Assembly (NCBI GenBank): GCA_964452045.1
Contig: CAYVKM010000010.1
Location: 8,024 to 72,023, forward strand
From: CAYVKM01 sp964452045
Lineage (GTDB): Bacteria > Calditrichota > Calditrichia > RBG-13-44-9
Direction: 5' to 3'
DNA: 64,000 nucleotides
Below the pieces are notes generated by a model. That model ran no database searches, was not told the origin of the DNA, and was given only the letters and a program-made list of their open reading frames with translations. The stretch's first letter is position 1, and every line of letters begins with the position of its first letter. Positions 52,191-61,069 of this stretch are shown piece by piece. Position numbers and translations under genes: made by a program.

Positions 52191-54347
52191 CTATTTCGTT
52201 TTCATACTATAAACACCATCCCAGTCGCTTGCCGGCGGATTATTCTTAAACTCCTGGCATCTCTGTAAATACAATTTTGAGGGTCCATCATTGGTGTCCA
52301 TCTGCAGGGCTTTTGCAAAATCGGAAATGGCCTGATCCCAATCCCGCAAAAGATAGTTCTTGAATCCTCGCTTATATTCCAAAATCATTTCATTGGATTG
52401 TCCGGAAGTTTTGTCGTCTTTAAATCCGAGAAGTTCATATATCCGTACCGGTTTATTCTTACCCTTAACCCGGATCAGATCCAACGGGCGGGTAATAAAC
52501 TTCTCCTGGACCCGGTCATAGGTATTTTCCCCAATGATAATTCGAGTTCCATAGACTTTATTTACACTCTCCAGCCGGGAAGCCAGGTTCACGGCATCGC
52601 CCAATACCGTATAATTGAACCGGGTTTCGGAGCCCATATTTCCGGCAACCATCTCACCGGAGTTTATACCGATCCGGGTAGGAAGTTCGGGGCGCCCGGT
52701 TTTTTGCCAGTAGGTGTGCAGCTGCTGTGACTGAAATTGCATTTGAAGGGCAGCAGTACAGGCCAGTTCTGCGTTATTCTCCATCTCGATCGGGGCACCA
52801 AAAACGGCCATCACTGCATCGCCCTCATATTTATCCAGCAGACCTTTATTTTGAATGATAACATTGGTCATGGAAGTAAAATAATCGTTCAGCAGGGTAA
52901 CAAGCTTTTCAGGTTCCATCTGCTCAGAAAGCGTGGTGAATCCGACAATATCCGAAAATAGTACTGTGCAGGATTTCCGCTCCCCACCTAATTTCACTTT
53001 CTCCGGATTCTTCAGCATTACATCCACCACAGACGGTGAAACATAATGGGAGAAAATTTTTCGGATCTGTCGTTTATCCTTTTCTTCAAACAAATACCGA
53101 TACATATAGGTGATGGCAAAAGTAATGATAATGATAAACACCGGGGCAATAAAGGGAGTCCAGTAATAAAAATTCTGAAGGGTAAGTTGAGCCATTAAAA
53201 TAGTCAGAAAAATAAGGAAGATGGAGGTAACAATACTGCCCACCGGTCGCGGAAAAATGAGGATCACTCCAATGATGAGACCAAAAATGAGAAGGTATAG
53301 AAATACTTGCCAACCGGAGAGTTGATAGATAAAAGTTTGATGGAGAATTTGATAAATTACATTGGCATTGACCTCCACCCCCGGGAAAGCCGGCTGAAGG
53401 GGTGTCGTGCGCAAATCATAAAATCCGGGAAGGGATGACCCAACCAAAACAATCTTCCCTATGAAAAATTCTGCCGGTAGAAATCCCATTATGGCATCGT
53501 AAAAGGAAACATATCGGAAGGACTTAAATCCGCCGATATAATAAATCAGCATCTGGCCATGTTTATCAATTGGTATTTTATATTCCTTTCCTTCACGATT
53601 GACCAGGTGCAGTTTATCGGAGGCATCATCGTAATCCACCTTGGTTATTCCCAAATGATTCAGGGCAATCTGGGCTGAAAAGGCACCATATACATTTTCA
53701 TTAAAACGCATAAAAACCGGGATCCGGCGTAGCACGCCATCCGGATCCGGGAATAGATTGACATAACCGGCGGTAAAACCGGCATTCAGGAAACTGGCAT
53801 CTTCCGGTTCAATCCGTTCTTCCGGGATGAGGATGTCGTAGAGACTTTTCGGCACCTGATAAATAAATCGCTGATATTCCAGATCCGATGGTTCCCGGGC
53901 CATTAACGGTCGGAAATTATCGGGATCTGCCTGGGACAGATAGAGTGCATTGCAAATCATGCCGGCATCTCGCATGGCCTGCTGAAATTCATTTTCTTCC
54001 GCAGGATGGCGAAGATCCGGATCGAAAATAAAATCCAGACCGATCATAGATACCCCTGTTTCGGAGAGAAAGTTAATTAACTTGGTCCATCGTTCCCGTG
54101 GCCAGTGGTAATAACTCCCCAGCTTTTGCACACTCCGCTCATCGACATCCACGATAACAATTTCATCAATTGGATTTTCCGGGGGAGTTACAGCCCGGCG
54201 CATCCGCCAATCGTAGGTCTGCGCTTCAATTCGAAAAAAGAAAGGTTTAAATACCATTTCGGAGAGCAGCCAAACCAGTATTCCCGTAGAAATACCAATA
54301 ATAACGCCTGCAAGTAATTTTTTCCAAAAGCTCTGTTTCATAACCAT
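52191..54347 (-). CDS. CHASE2-domain adenylate cyclase
   Basis: 718 residues. An N-terminal membrane helix (about 8-30), an extracytoplasmic CHASE2 domain (about 40-340, with YYHWPRERWTKLINFLSETG and GLDFIFDPDLR), then three membrane helices (about 350-420), and a class III cyclase domain (about 455-640). The cyclase has metal-binding Asp in VLFSDIVGFTTL and KYEGDAVMAVFG, the adenine-selecting Lys in the same segment, and NLASRLE with the transition-state Asn and Arg after TVLGDAV. These point to ATP as substrate and cAMP as product. A half-TPR tail ends PPASDWDGVY, a common ending of such cyclases. This is the second CHASE2 sensor in the window. Its 3' end faces bshB1. Confidence 0.93.
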   Translation of the reverse strand: MVMKQSFWKKLLAGVIIGISTGILVWLLSEMVFKPFFFRIEAQTYDWRMRRAVTPPENPIDEIVIVDVDERSVQKLGSYYHWPRERWTKLINFLSETGVSMIGLDFIFDPDLRHPAEENEFQQAMRDAGMICNALYLSQADPDNFRPLMAREPSDLEYQRFIYQVPKSLYDILIPEERIEPEDASFLNAGFTAGYVNLFPDPDGVLRRIPVFMRFNENVYGAFSAQIALNHLGITKVDYDDASDKLHLVNREGKEYKIPIDKHGQMLIYYIGGFKSFRYVSFYDAIMGFLPAEFFIGKIVLVGSSLPGFYDLRTTPLQPAFPGVEVNANVIYQILHQTFIYQLSGWQVFLYLLIFGLIIGVILIFPRPVGSIVTSIFLIFLTILMAQLTLQNFYYWTPFIAPVFIIIITFAITYMYRYLFEEKDKRQIRKIFSHYVSPSVVDVMLKNPEKVKLGGERKSCTVLFSDIVGFTTLSEQMEPEKLVTLLNDYFTSMTNVIIQNKGLLDKYEGDAVMAVFGAPIEMENNAELACTAALQMQFQSQQLHTYWQKTGRPELPTRIGINSGEMVAGNMGSETRFNYTVLGDAVNLASRLESVNKVYGTRIIIGENTYDRVQEKFITRPLDLIRVKGKNKPVRIYELLGFKDDKTSGQSNEMILEYKRGFKNYLLRDWDQAISDFAKALQMDTNDGPSKLYLQRCQEFKNNPPASDWDGVYSMKTK

Positions 54348-54432
54348 CTCCGGTTTTAAGATTTATCCTAGCTGTGGAGAAGCTTCACTATTTTCAGCCG
54401 AGATTTTTATTACACACAGATGTTCTTTATTG

Positions 54433-55560
54433 TCAGTTAAAATTATCGATGGTTTGAAGAAGAATGTTTAAATCTTCAGTATTATTATAAAAGTGCGGCG
54501 ATACCCTGATCTTTCCCTCTCGCAGCGAAACAGAGACCTGATTCTTTTTCAGGTATTCAAATAAAGATTCCGCCTGGCTATGATAAAAAGTGACTATGCC
54601 GGATAAATGATTTTCGTCGGTATCGGTATAAAGTTTAATATCTCTTAATTTCAACTCATTCATTAAATATTTCGTATTTCTGAGAACCTTTTGTTCAATT
54701 TCCTCCGGTCCGATTTCCAACATCATTTCTATGGTGGGAATCGCACCCATGATCCCCATGGTGTTGAAGACGCCCGCCTCAAAACGCTGGGCATTTTGGG
54801 CAAAGGGTTGTTGATAATTAAAAAAATCGAAGGGGACTTCCAGGCTCATCCACCCTGCCTGTGCCGGATAGACCTGTTCAAATATTCTGGGAGAGATATA
54901 GATAAAACCCAGACCGGCCGGCCACATCAGCCATTTATGACCACCGGTAGATAAAAAATCGATCTTCCATTTTTGTACGTCAATTTTCAACGCACCTGTT
55001 CCCTGAATCGCATCCACACAGAAGATAATATCATGTTCCCGGCAGATTTTACCCAGCACTTCCATTTCATTCCGAAAACCATTCATGAATTCAACAAAGC
55101 TGATAGAAAGAATACGAGTACTGGTGTTAATTTTTTCCATAATATTGTCCAGATGGATGATACCATCTTGATGGTGGACAAAATCAATCTCCACCCCATG
55201 CCTGCGCAGATTAGTAAACGGGATCACATTGGACGGAAATTCAAAATCGTTTAATAAAATCCGATCTCCCTTTTGCCAATCCAGGCCAAGAGCCAGCACA
55301 TTCAAACCTGCAGAGGTATTTGGTACCAGGGCAATACTATCGCTCTCAGCATTGATCAGTCTGGCAATCAGCTTCAGGAAACGTGATTTCTGATCCAAAG
55401 CGTCGGGCCAGAATTCAATATTCTTACCGTGACGGAGATCCAGAAAATCCTGAATCGCCAATTTAGCTCCGAGATTCATTGGGGAAATAGCAGCATGATT
55501 CAGATATATATGTTGGGCTATATGGGGAAATAAAGATCTATATTTGTGCCAGTCAATCAT
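54433..55560 (-). CDS. Class V aminotransferase (cysteine desulfurase-like)
   Basis: 375 residues, PLP-dependent fold type I. It opens IAQHIYLNHAAISPMN, has NTSAGLNVLALGLDW, VDAIQGTGALKIDV with the PLP-contacting Asp, and STGGHKWLMWPAGLGF with the Schiff-base Lys. Asn-His-Ala-Ala in place of the usual Asn-Gly/Asn-Asn start is typical of the CsdA/isopenicillin-N epimerase branch. I see no Cys-containing active-site loop with the SufS/IscS signature, so it may not be a cysteine desulfurase; kynureninase- or epimerase-like chemistry is also possible. It is divergent from nth. Confidence 0.85.
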   Translation of the reverse strand: MIDWHKYRSLFPHIAQHIYLNHAAISPMNLGAKLAIQDFLDLRHGKNIEFWPDALDQKSRFLKLIARLINAESDSIALVPNTSAGLNVLALGLDWQKGDRILLNDFEFPSNVIPFTNLRRHGVEIDFVHHQDGIIHLDNIMEKINTSTRILSISFVEFMNGFRNEMEVLGKICREHDIIFCVDAIQGTGALKIDVQKWKIDFLSTGGHKWLMWPAGLGFIYISPRIFEQVYPAQAGWMSLEVPFDFFNYQQPFAQNAQRFEAGVFNTMGIMGAIPTIEMMLEIGPEEIEQKVLRNTKYLMNELKLRDIKLYTDTDENHLSGIVTFYHSQAESLFEYLKKNQVSVSLREGKIRVSPHFYNNTEDLNILLQTIDNFN

Positions 55561-55862
55561 TGATAATTTCCTCGGTAAAAGTTTTGTGACATAACATTTT
55601 TGGAAGTGAAAAAATGAGCAGCAGGATATTCATAAAATGAACGAATTTATTGTAAGTCCAAAAGACAGTTATACAAAAATAAACCATTTTGATAATTAAC
55701 GCAAATCAAAAGCATTCTCGCTAGTTTATTAAAAACGTTTCACCATATTAAAATATTTTAAAGGAATTTTTTTAATAAATACTGTCAAAAATGAGATTAG
55801 AACTTTTGGATATTTTAGCGTTGTTCTTTAAATTTAGCTTAACCAAAAAAGGATTTACCAGT
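55561..55862. other. Divergent intergenic region before nth
   Basis: About 300 very AT-rich bases between the aminotransferase (minus) and endonuclease III (plus). It must hold both promoters, but I can name no hexamer pair with confidence. An in-frame ATG at 55791 could extend nth by 24 residues; it has no ribosome site and the extra sequence is atypical. Confidence 0.5.
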
Positions 55863-56501
55863 ATGAATAAAAAGAGAATCACCCAGACAGTTCTCCCCGA
55901 ATTAATAAAATTATATCTCAAGGCACCCCTGGCATTAGAATACAAAAATGGTTTTCAACTGCTGGTTGCAGTTATTCTTTCCGCACAATGCACTGATGAA
56001 AGAGTCAATAAAGTGACCAAGGATTTATTTAAAAAATATAAATCTCCGCAAGATTTTATTGATGCAGATGATGAGGAGTTGCAAAATGATATCCGTCCGA
56101 CCGGTTTTTATCGGAACAAGGCGAAAAGTCTGAAAGCCTGTTGCGAGAAACTTGTCGAAAAATTCAAAGGTGAAGTACCAAAAAATATAGAAGATTTAAC
56201 CAGTTTGCCCGGTGTGGGTCGTAAAACAGCTGCAATGGTACTGGGAAATGCATTTGAAATAAATGAGGGGATTGCGGTTGATACTCACGTAAAACGGGTC
56301 GTTGAAAGATTAGATCTTTCAGAGGAAAAAAATGGGGATAAAATGGAAAAGGACTTAATGAAGTCAGTGCCTCAGAAAGAATGGACCTATTTCAGTAATG
56401 CCATGATTCTCTTTGGCCGAAATACTTGCCAGGCAAAAAAACCAAAATGCAGTGAATGTCCTTTTAGAAAATGGTGCCCTTCACCGGATAATACAATTTG
56501 A
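55863..56501 (+). CDS. nth: Endonuclease III
   Basis: 212 residues from the ATG at 55863, the usual length for Nth. A DNA glycosylase/AP lyase that removes oxidised pyrimidines. The helix-hairpin-helix LPGVGRKTA includes the catalytic Lys121, VDTHVKRVVERL supplies the catalytic Asp140, and the [4Fe-4S] ligands are Cys189, Cys196, Cys199 and Cys205 in the exact C-x6-C-x2-C-x5-C spacing. LSAQCTDERVN near the start is also typical. GGATTTACC lies before the ATG as a modest ribosome site. Confidence 0.95.
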   Translation: MNKKRITQTVLPELIKLYLKAPLALEYKNGFQLLVAVILSAQCTDERVNKVTKDLFKKYKSPQDFIDADDEELQNDIRPTGFYRNKAKSLKACCEKLVEKFKGEVPKNIEDLTSLPGVGRKTAAMVLGNAFEINEGIAVDTHVKRVVERLDLSEEKNGDKMEKDLMKSVPQKEWTYFSNAMILFGRNTCQAKKPKCSECPFRKWCPSPDNTI

Positions 56502-56535
56502 ACTGGAAGTTGATAGTCCATAACATGAGAACCGA

Positions 56536-57039
56536 TCAATCAGGAATGCGAATAAGGGTTTCATACTCCCCGAAAAGCTGATTGTTGCTCAGATTCTTTT
56601 TAACGAAATTAAAGAAAGCGTGGGAGTTCTTATAATTTTCTTTCGGCAGTTTATCCTCGATAAACCGGAATTTTAATTCGTTTCCCGCCAAGAGATACTC
56701 CACAAAAATATAATTCGGTGCGCTGGTTATTTCAGAACTCAACTCATTAACATTTAAAAATGTATGTCCATCCACAGTGGTGGAAAATGCCCTGAAGACA
56801 TTAATTTCAGCTTTCTCCAGAAAGAGGATCAGATATTCATGTTGATTAAAAGGGTAGACTTTCATCACTTCAAATGTGTCCACATCGGTACCAGTGGATT
56901 TCCAGCTTCCGATTAAATTAGAGTCAATAACTGAATTTTCAATTTTACCCAGGGGGACGGAGGCGTCATAGGGACATCCCCAGATGATTAGCAGGAGAAA
57001 AAATAAACAAAAAGCGTAAACCAACCTTTTTGCAAACAT
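56536..57039 (-). CDS. Putative lipoprotein of unknown function
   Basis: 167 residues from the ATG at 57039, which has GGGAG eight bases upstream; a longer start at 57054 would place that element inside the gene. The signal is MFAKRLVYAFCLFFLLLI with lipobox IIWGC. The mature domain, about 145 residues, begins with a short linker and NLIGSWKST, a lipocalin-like opening, followed by alternating strands (MKVYPFNQHEYLILFLE and others). A small calycin-type beta-barrel is possible. It converges with nth; their stops are 35 bases apart. Confidence 0.68.
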   Translation of the reverse strand: MFAKRLVYAFCLFFLLLIIWGCPYDASVPLGKIENSVIDSNLIGSWKSTGTDVDTFEVMKVYPFNQHEYLILFLEKAEINVFRAFSTTVDGHTFLNVNELSSEITSAPNYIFVEYLLAGNELKFRFIEDKLPKENYKNSHAFFNFVKKNLSNNQLFGEYETLIRIPD

Positions 57040-57619
57040 TTTATTCGCTCCCATATCTTTCTTTAAGATAAAGTTAATATAGTATATTCCACATTGATCA
57101 TTGAAAAAATAATTTGAACGGAATTCTCTTAATTGGACCCAGCAAAAAGACTAATGAAATTGTGTACTGGAGAAGAGATTATTATTTATAAATATACTGA
57201 AGGGCTTCACGAAGTGGATTAAAGATTGGCAATGTTCTAAAAATCTTATCTGCAATTTTGTAATCTACTGCACTCAGAAATTTAAAATTCAATTTACTTT
57301 ATCCGTAGATTTTGTATTGTTTATTGAGAGGAGCTCATTCTTTGAAAAGGATATTCCGGAAAATTATTCTGAAAATAATGATTCGCTACAAAATTTTTCT
57401 GGCGTCTCTTACCATCGCCCAGTACAGAATAAAGAGGATTTTTTAGTTTTAAAGGCGGGACCCTATTCTCGTTGATTCGGACCTTAACTTCAGGGACGAA
57501 AAATAGATTCCAATCAACTCCCGCCGCCGATTTAATCTGGATAGTAAGGAAAATTTTAATTGCCACCCATCCCAACTCCCCAATTTTCCTTGCTATCCTT
57601 TTTTATATATAGCAAAAAT
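57040..57619. other. Noncoding region of about 580 bases
   Basis: No gene can be supported here. A minus-strand frame of 84 codons (57321-57575) has no ribosome site, no family features and irregular composition. A short plus frame around 57150-57220 is too small to judge. No hairpin-plus-T-run terminator, tRNA or repeat was recognised. The region may include the promoter for the minus-strand lipoprotein and possibly decayed coding sequence. Confidence 0.4.
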
Positions 57620-57946
57620 CTAGTTTCGGAATGAACTTATTCCCGAATTAAAAGCATCTTTCAGGTTAACTGCCCGATGTTTTAGCTCATCAATAACTGA
57701 TTCCGTGTCTTTCTGGACTTTCTTAAATCTCTTTTCCGTGTCCTCGAGTAATTTTTCGGCATTGCTTTCAATAGTATCAAATTTTACTTCCGCATCATGG
57801 AGTAATCTGGTAGACTTCTTTTGTATATCCCTTCTAAGCTTTTTTCCGCTCTTGGGAGCAAAAAGTAAACTTGCGGTCGAGGCGGCAACACCACCGATTA
57901 AAAGCCCCTTCACAAATCCAGAATAACTATTTTTATAGCGTGTCAT
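57620..57946 (-). CDS. YtxH-domain protein
   Basis: 108 residues. The N-terminal 30 residues form one membrane helix with the YtxH signature: FVKGLLIGGVAASTASLLFA followed directly by PKSGKKLRRDI. The rest is a charged amphipathic helix or coiled coil rich in Lys, Glu and Asp. YtxH proteins are small membrane-associated general-stress proteins in Firmicutes and FCB bacteria; the molecular role is unknown. The ribosome site AAAGGAGG is close to consensus, suggesting high expression. The OsmC gene lies upstream on the same strand, about 240 bases away. Confidence 0.85.
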   Translation of the reverse strand: MTRYKNSYSGFVKGLLIGGVAASTASLLFAPKSGKKLRRDIQKKSTRLLHDAEVKFDTIESNAEKLLEDTEKRFKKVQKDTESVIDELKHRAVNLKDAFNSGISSFRN

Positions 57947-58187
57947 ATTATCCTCCTTTTGATATGTATAACTGCCAATTTCTAAAATCCCTTTAAAACC
58001 TATATTATGATAAAAACTAAAAATGAAGAAATTGTGAAATGCAGATGAATTTTTTTAAATATTTACTATAAAGGGAAAATTAAATAAAAAATACCGATGA
58101 TTATGAGGGATTCACTTCCAGATGGCAACTTTTTCTGCATTTCAAATGGAGGTTAATAATCCCAATAGTTTCACTGACTATATGAAA

Positions 58188-58616
58188 TCAATTTTTCAGT
58201 TTTGCTTCCAATTTTATTTCAACAGCTTTTAAGGCCCTTGAAACAGGACAGTTATTTTTTGCGTTATCCGCATGTTTCATAAATTCATCTTTACTGATAC
58301 CAGAAACTTCGGCTTCGCACTTTAAATTGATTTGGGTAATTTGAAAACCCTCACCGACTTTTGACAGAACAACCTCAGCTACGGTGTTTATTTTTTTTGG
58401 AGTAAAACCGGCTTTTGCGAGGATATTTGCGAATGCCATAGAAAAACAACCGGCATGGGCTGCTCCTATTACTTCCTCAGGATTAGTCCCTTTACCTTCC
58501 TCAAAACGGGATGAAAATGTATAGGAACCTTCATAAGCTCCACTGCCCAGTTTCATTTTCCCTTTTCCTTTAGGCAGGTCACCTTCCCAAATTGCAGATG
58601 ATTTACGTACTGGCAT
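58188..58616 (-). CDS. osmC: OsmC-family peroxiredoxin
   Basis: 142 residues. Reduces organic hydroperoxides with two reactive cysteines. Cys57 lies in EVIGAAHAGCFSMAFA and Cys123 in AKNNCPVSRAL, and SRFEEGKGTNPEE provides the conserved Arg and Glu; together these mark the OsmC branch rather than Ohr. The N-terminal strands contain the typical AIWEGDLPKGKGKM. AAAGGA precedes the ATG. With YtxH and the Rieske-reductase on the same strand it suggests an oxidative or general stress group. Confidence 0.93.
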   Translation of the reverse strand: MPVRKSSAIWEGDLPKGKGKMKLGSGAYEGSYTFSSRFEEGKGTNPEEVIGAAHAGCFSMAFANILAKAGFTPKKINTVAEVVLSKVGEGFQITQINLKCEAEVSGISKDEFMKHADNAKNNCPVSRALKAVEIKLEAKLKN

Positions 58617-58837
58617 ATTCTATCCTTTCGGTTAAGAGTTCATCGTTTTCTCAAATTAAATCATTTATACTATATTATAAATCAAAATGAAGATTCTATG
58701 AAATGCTGAGTACTGGTCTAGGAGAGTAATAAAAATTTACTGATAGAAATTAATACTACTGTCGATTGGATGATCTTATAATCCATTCAAATTAGAGTTT
58801 TCTGATAAAAATATTTTCTCTCATCACCTATTGATGA

Positions 58838-60415
58838 TCAAAGCAAATCTAACAATCGAACCTTTTTCTTCCTCAGGTCTTCAACTGATGGCATCGAATT
58901 ACGCCGCATCAGTTCTTCGATCGCCGCCATTTCTTTATCCCGGTTGATACCGGCCACAGCATGAACCATATTGTTCTTAATATAATAGGCAATAAATTTT
59001 CTAGACTGAATTTCTCCGTCTATAATAAGATTATCCCAATTTCTAATATAACCCAGATAACGGAAGTTAAAACCTGACTGGGCAGTCCAGAAAAATGGCA
59101 CACCCTTATATTCCTGTTTCTTCCCGGTCATATTAGCTCCGGCGATTCGGCCCATTTGTTCCGCCACCCGCCAATGCTCAATGCGGATATCTTCCCCGGT
59201 TCGCCAAAATTTAAATCGGGCAATATCCCCGGCAGCATAGACGTCTTCATTCACCTGGAAATATTTATCAACTGTAACAGAACCATCTTCGTTTAAATTC
59301 AAACCCTTAATCACCTCAGTTGCCGGGCGAACCCCGATACCGACAATTACCATATCCGCCTCAAGTCTCTCTCCATTTTCCAGGATCACAGCTTCTACGC
59401 TATTATTACCCTCAAATTTTTTCACGGTTTGAGACAGGTAAAAATCGACCCCATTTTTCCGATGCGCCTCTAAAAACATATTACCTACCTGGTCTCCAAA
59501 AATATTTTCAAATGGTACTTTTTCCGGTGCAACAATGGAAACTGACAGACCCCGGTGCCGTAAACTATCGGCTGTTTCCAAGCCAATAAAACTGGCGCCG
59601 ATGATAACCACCCGAGAAGCAGATTCAGCTGATTTAATAATTGTATCCGAATCGTCATAGCTTCGCAGAGTAAAAATATTTTTCAGATCCTTACCGGGAA
59701 TATTCAGGGTCCTGGGAATACCACCGGTTACAATTAATAATTTATCATAATTGATTTTTTCCTGATTCTCTAAAAGGATCAAATTGCTGGGAACATTCAC
59801 CTCCCTTACTTTTTTATTTAAAAGCAATTCAATGCCATGATCCTGATAAAAATCCGTTGATCGAAGTGGCATCCATTCAGCTTCCGCTTCACCTTTCAAA
59901 TAATCTTTACTTAAATTGGGACGATCGTATGGCAATCGATCCTCATAGGAAATCATCAGAATCCGGCCGGTATAACCATTCTCCCGAAGCGACTGCGCGG
60001 CCGCATTTCCGGCTGCCCCAGCACCTAAAATAACAAAAATGCGTTTATCCTTTTGATGATCAAATTTTGCCATGTGTGGTTCCCGGGATGGTTTACCTTT
60101 CTCGGGAAGCTCAATAAAAAGCTCATCTCCCTCCATGGTAACATCAAAGTGAGGTAGTGCATCCCGTGCCGGTGGTTCTCTTAAATTCCCGGTTTTCGCA
60201 TTAAAACAGGCATGATGCCAGGGACAAACAATCCGATCTCCACTCAGCACACCCTCTTCCAAAGGAGCGCCGTAATGGGTACAAAATGCACCAGTTGCAT
60301 AATATTTACCGTCAATCCGGGAAAGTAATATTTTTTCACCGTTTATTTCCACAGATTTCATCTGGCCGTCCCGCAAATCAGATATACTGGCAATTCTATA
60401 TTTATGAATGGTCAT
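58838..60415 (-). CDS. Rieske-domain FAD-dependent pyridine nucleotide reductase (AIF-like)
   Basis: 525 residues. The N-terminal 105 residues are a Rieske [2Fe-2S] domain with Cys45 and His47 in FCTHYGAPL and Cys64 and His67 in CPWHHACF. After a linker, a two-dinucleotide-binding oxidoreductase follows: FAD site VILGAGAAGNAAA at 128-140, LPYDRPNLSKDYL, NAD(P) site VVIIGASFIGLETADSLRHR, the second FAD contact VYAAGDIARF and WRVAEQMGRIAGANM, and a C-terminal reductase dimerisation domain. The order matches the AIFM3/rubredoxin-reductase-like family, which moves electrons from NAD(P)H through FAD to the Rieske cluster and on to an acceptor that is not known here. GAAGGGAG precedes the ATG. Confidence 0.92.
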   Translation of the reverse strand: MTIHKYRIASISDLRDGQMKSVEINGEKILLSRIDGKYYATGAFCTHYGAPLEEGVLSGDRIVCPWHHACFNAKTGNLREPPARDALPHFDVTMEGDELFIELPEKGKPSREPHMAKFDHQKDKRIFVILGAGAAGNAAAQSLRENGYTGRILMISYEDRLPYDRPNLSKDYLKGEAEAEWMPLRSTDFYQDHGIELLLNKKVREVNVPSNLILLENQEKINYDKLLIVTGGIPRTLNIPGKDLKNIFTLRSYDDSDTIIKSAESASRVVIIGASFIGLETADSLRHRGLSVSIVAPEKVPFENIFGDQVGNMFLEAHRKNGVDFYLSQTVKKFEGNNSVEAVILENGERLEADMVIVGIGVRPATEVIKGLNLNEDGSVTVDKYFQVNEDVYAAGDIARFKFWRTGEDIRIEHWRVAEQMGRIAGANMTGKKQEYKGVPFFWTAQSGFNFRYLGYIRNWDNLIIDGEIQSRKFIAYYIKNNMVHAVAGINRDKEMAAIEELMRRNSMPSVEDLRKKKVRLLDLL

Positions 60416-60760
60416 CGATACTCCCTTCAGATAAAATTTCTATCGAAATATAATTCCAAAAACATCTTGAAATAAGTAAATAAAACAGGGTGAAGTCAAG
60501 AGCACATGTGTACACTAATTAATAATAAACAATTTAACTATAGATACAATTGGGAATGAATATACTTTGATATTACATAATTGTAAATCATGACGACCGG
60601 ACCAGTCTTTCGATATCTTAGTTTTTATTGGGGAGAAAGAAAATGGAAAAATTAAGATTAAAGATGACGGATGAAAAATGAAAATAAACCAATACGAAAC
60701 AGCTAAGAATTCCCTTTTCCCTTTCTTTATTTAATCTTTGATCTTTAATCTTATTTTTAG
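60416..60760. other. AT-rich intergenic region with no recognised element
   Basis: About 345 bases between the Rieske-reductase start and the 3' end of tRNA-Ser, both on the minus strand. It must carry the reductase promoter and the tRNA 3' processing region. No gene, repeat or clear terminator is visible. The minus-strand frame 60618-60863 reads through the tRNA and is not a gene. Confidence 0.5.
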
Positions 60761-60848
60761 CGGAGAGGGAGGGATTCGAACCCTCGGAACGCGAAACGCG
60801 CTCAACGGTTTTCGAGACCGCCCCGTTCAACCACTCCGGCACCTCTCC
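60761..60848 (-). tRNA. tRNA-Ser(CGA)
   Basis: An 88-base tRNA on the minus strand. The acceptor arms GGAGAGG and CCTCTCC pair perfectly, with G as discriminator. The D arm includes GCCGGAGTGG, the anticodon loop is CTCGAAA with anticodon CGA (reads UCG), and the T arm contains GGTTCGAATCCC. A long variable arm (GAGCGCGTTTCGCGTTC region) is diagnostic of class II tRNA-Ser. The 3' CCA is not encoded; the DNA continues CTA, so the tail must be added enzymatically. Confidence 0.96.
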
Positions 60849-61069
60849 TGCTTTTGCATTCAATCCTTTTGTATACTTCTACCTTAAAAATGGCCTCTTG
60901 TTCGTCCCTTGAAAAGCCTGGAAAAAATAATATCATAATCAAATAAAATAAAGTCAAAATTTAATTACAAAAAAATCCCAGACCTTTAATTTAACTTAAA
61001 TAAAATCGGGCAAAATCTCCCCATTAAAGCACTACCTATTAAAACAAATATAAAGGCACAGATATCAAG

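Noticed and set aside
57321..57575. 84-codon minus-strand frame in the large gap
   Set aside because: No ribosome site, no recognisable domain and no signal peptide; it could be a decayed gene, but nothing supports it.
60618..60863. 81-codon minus-strand frame
   Set aside because: It runs straight through tRNA-Ser.
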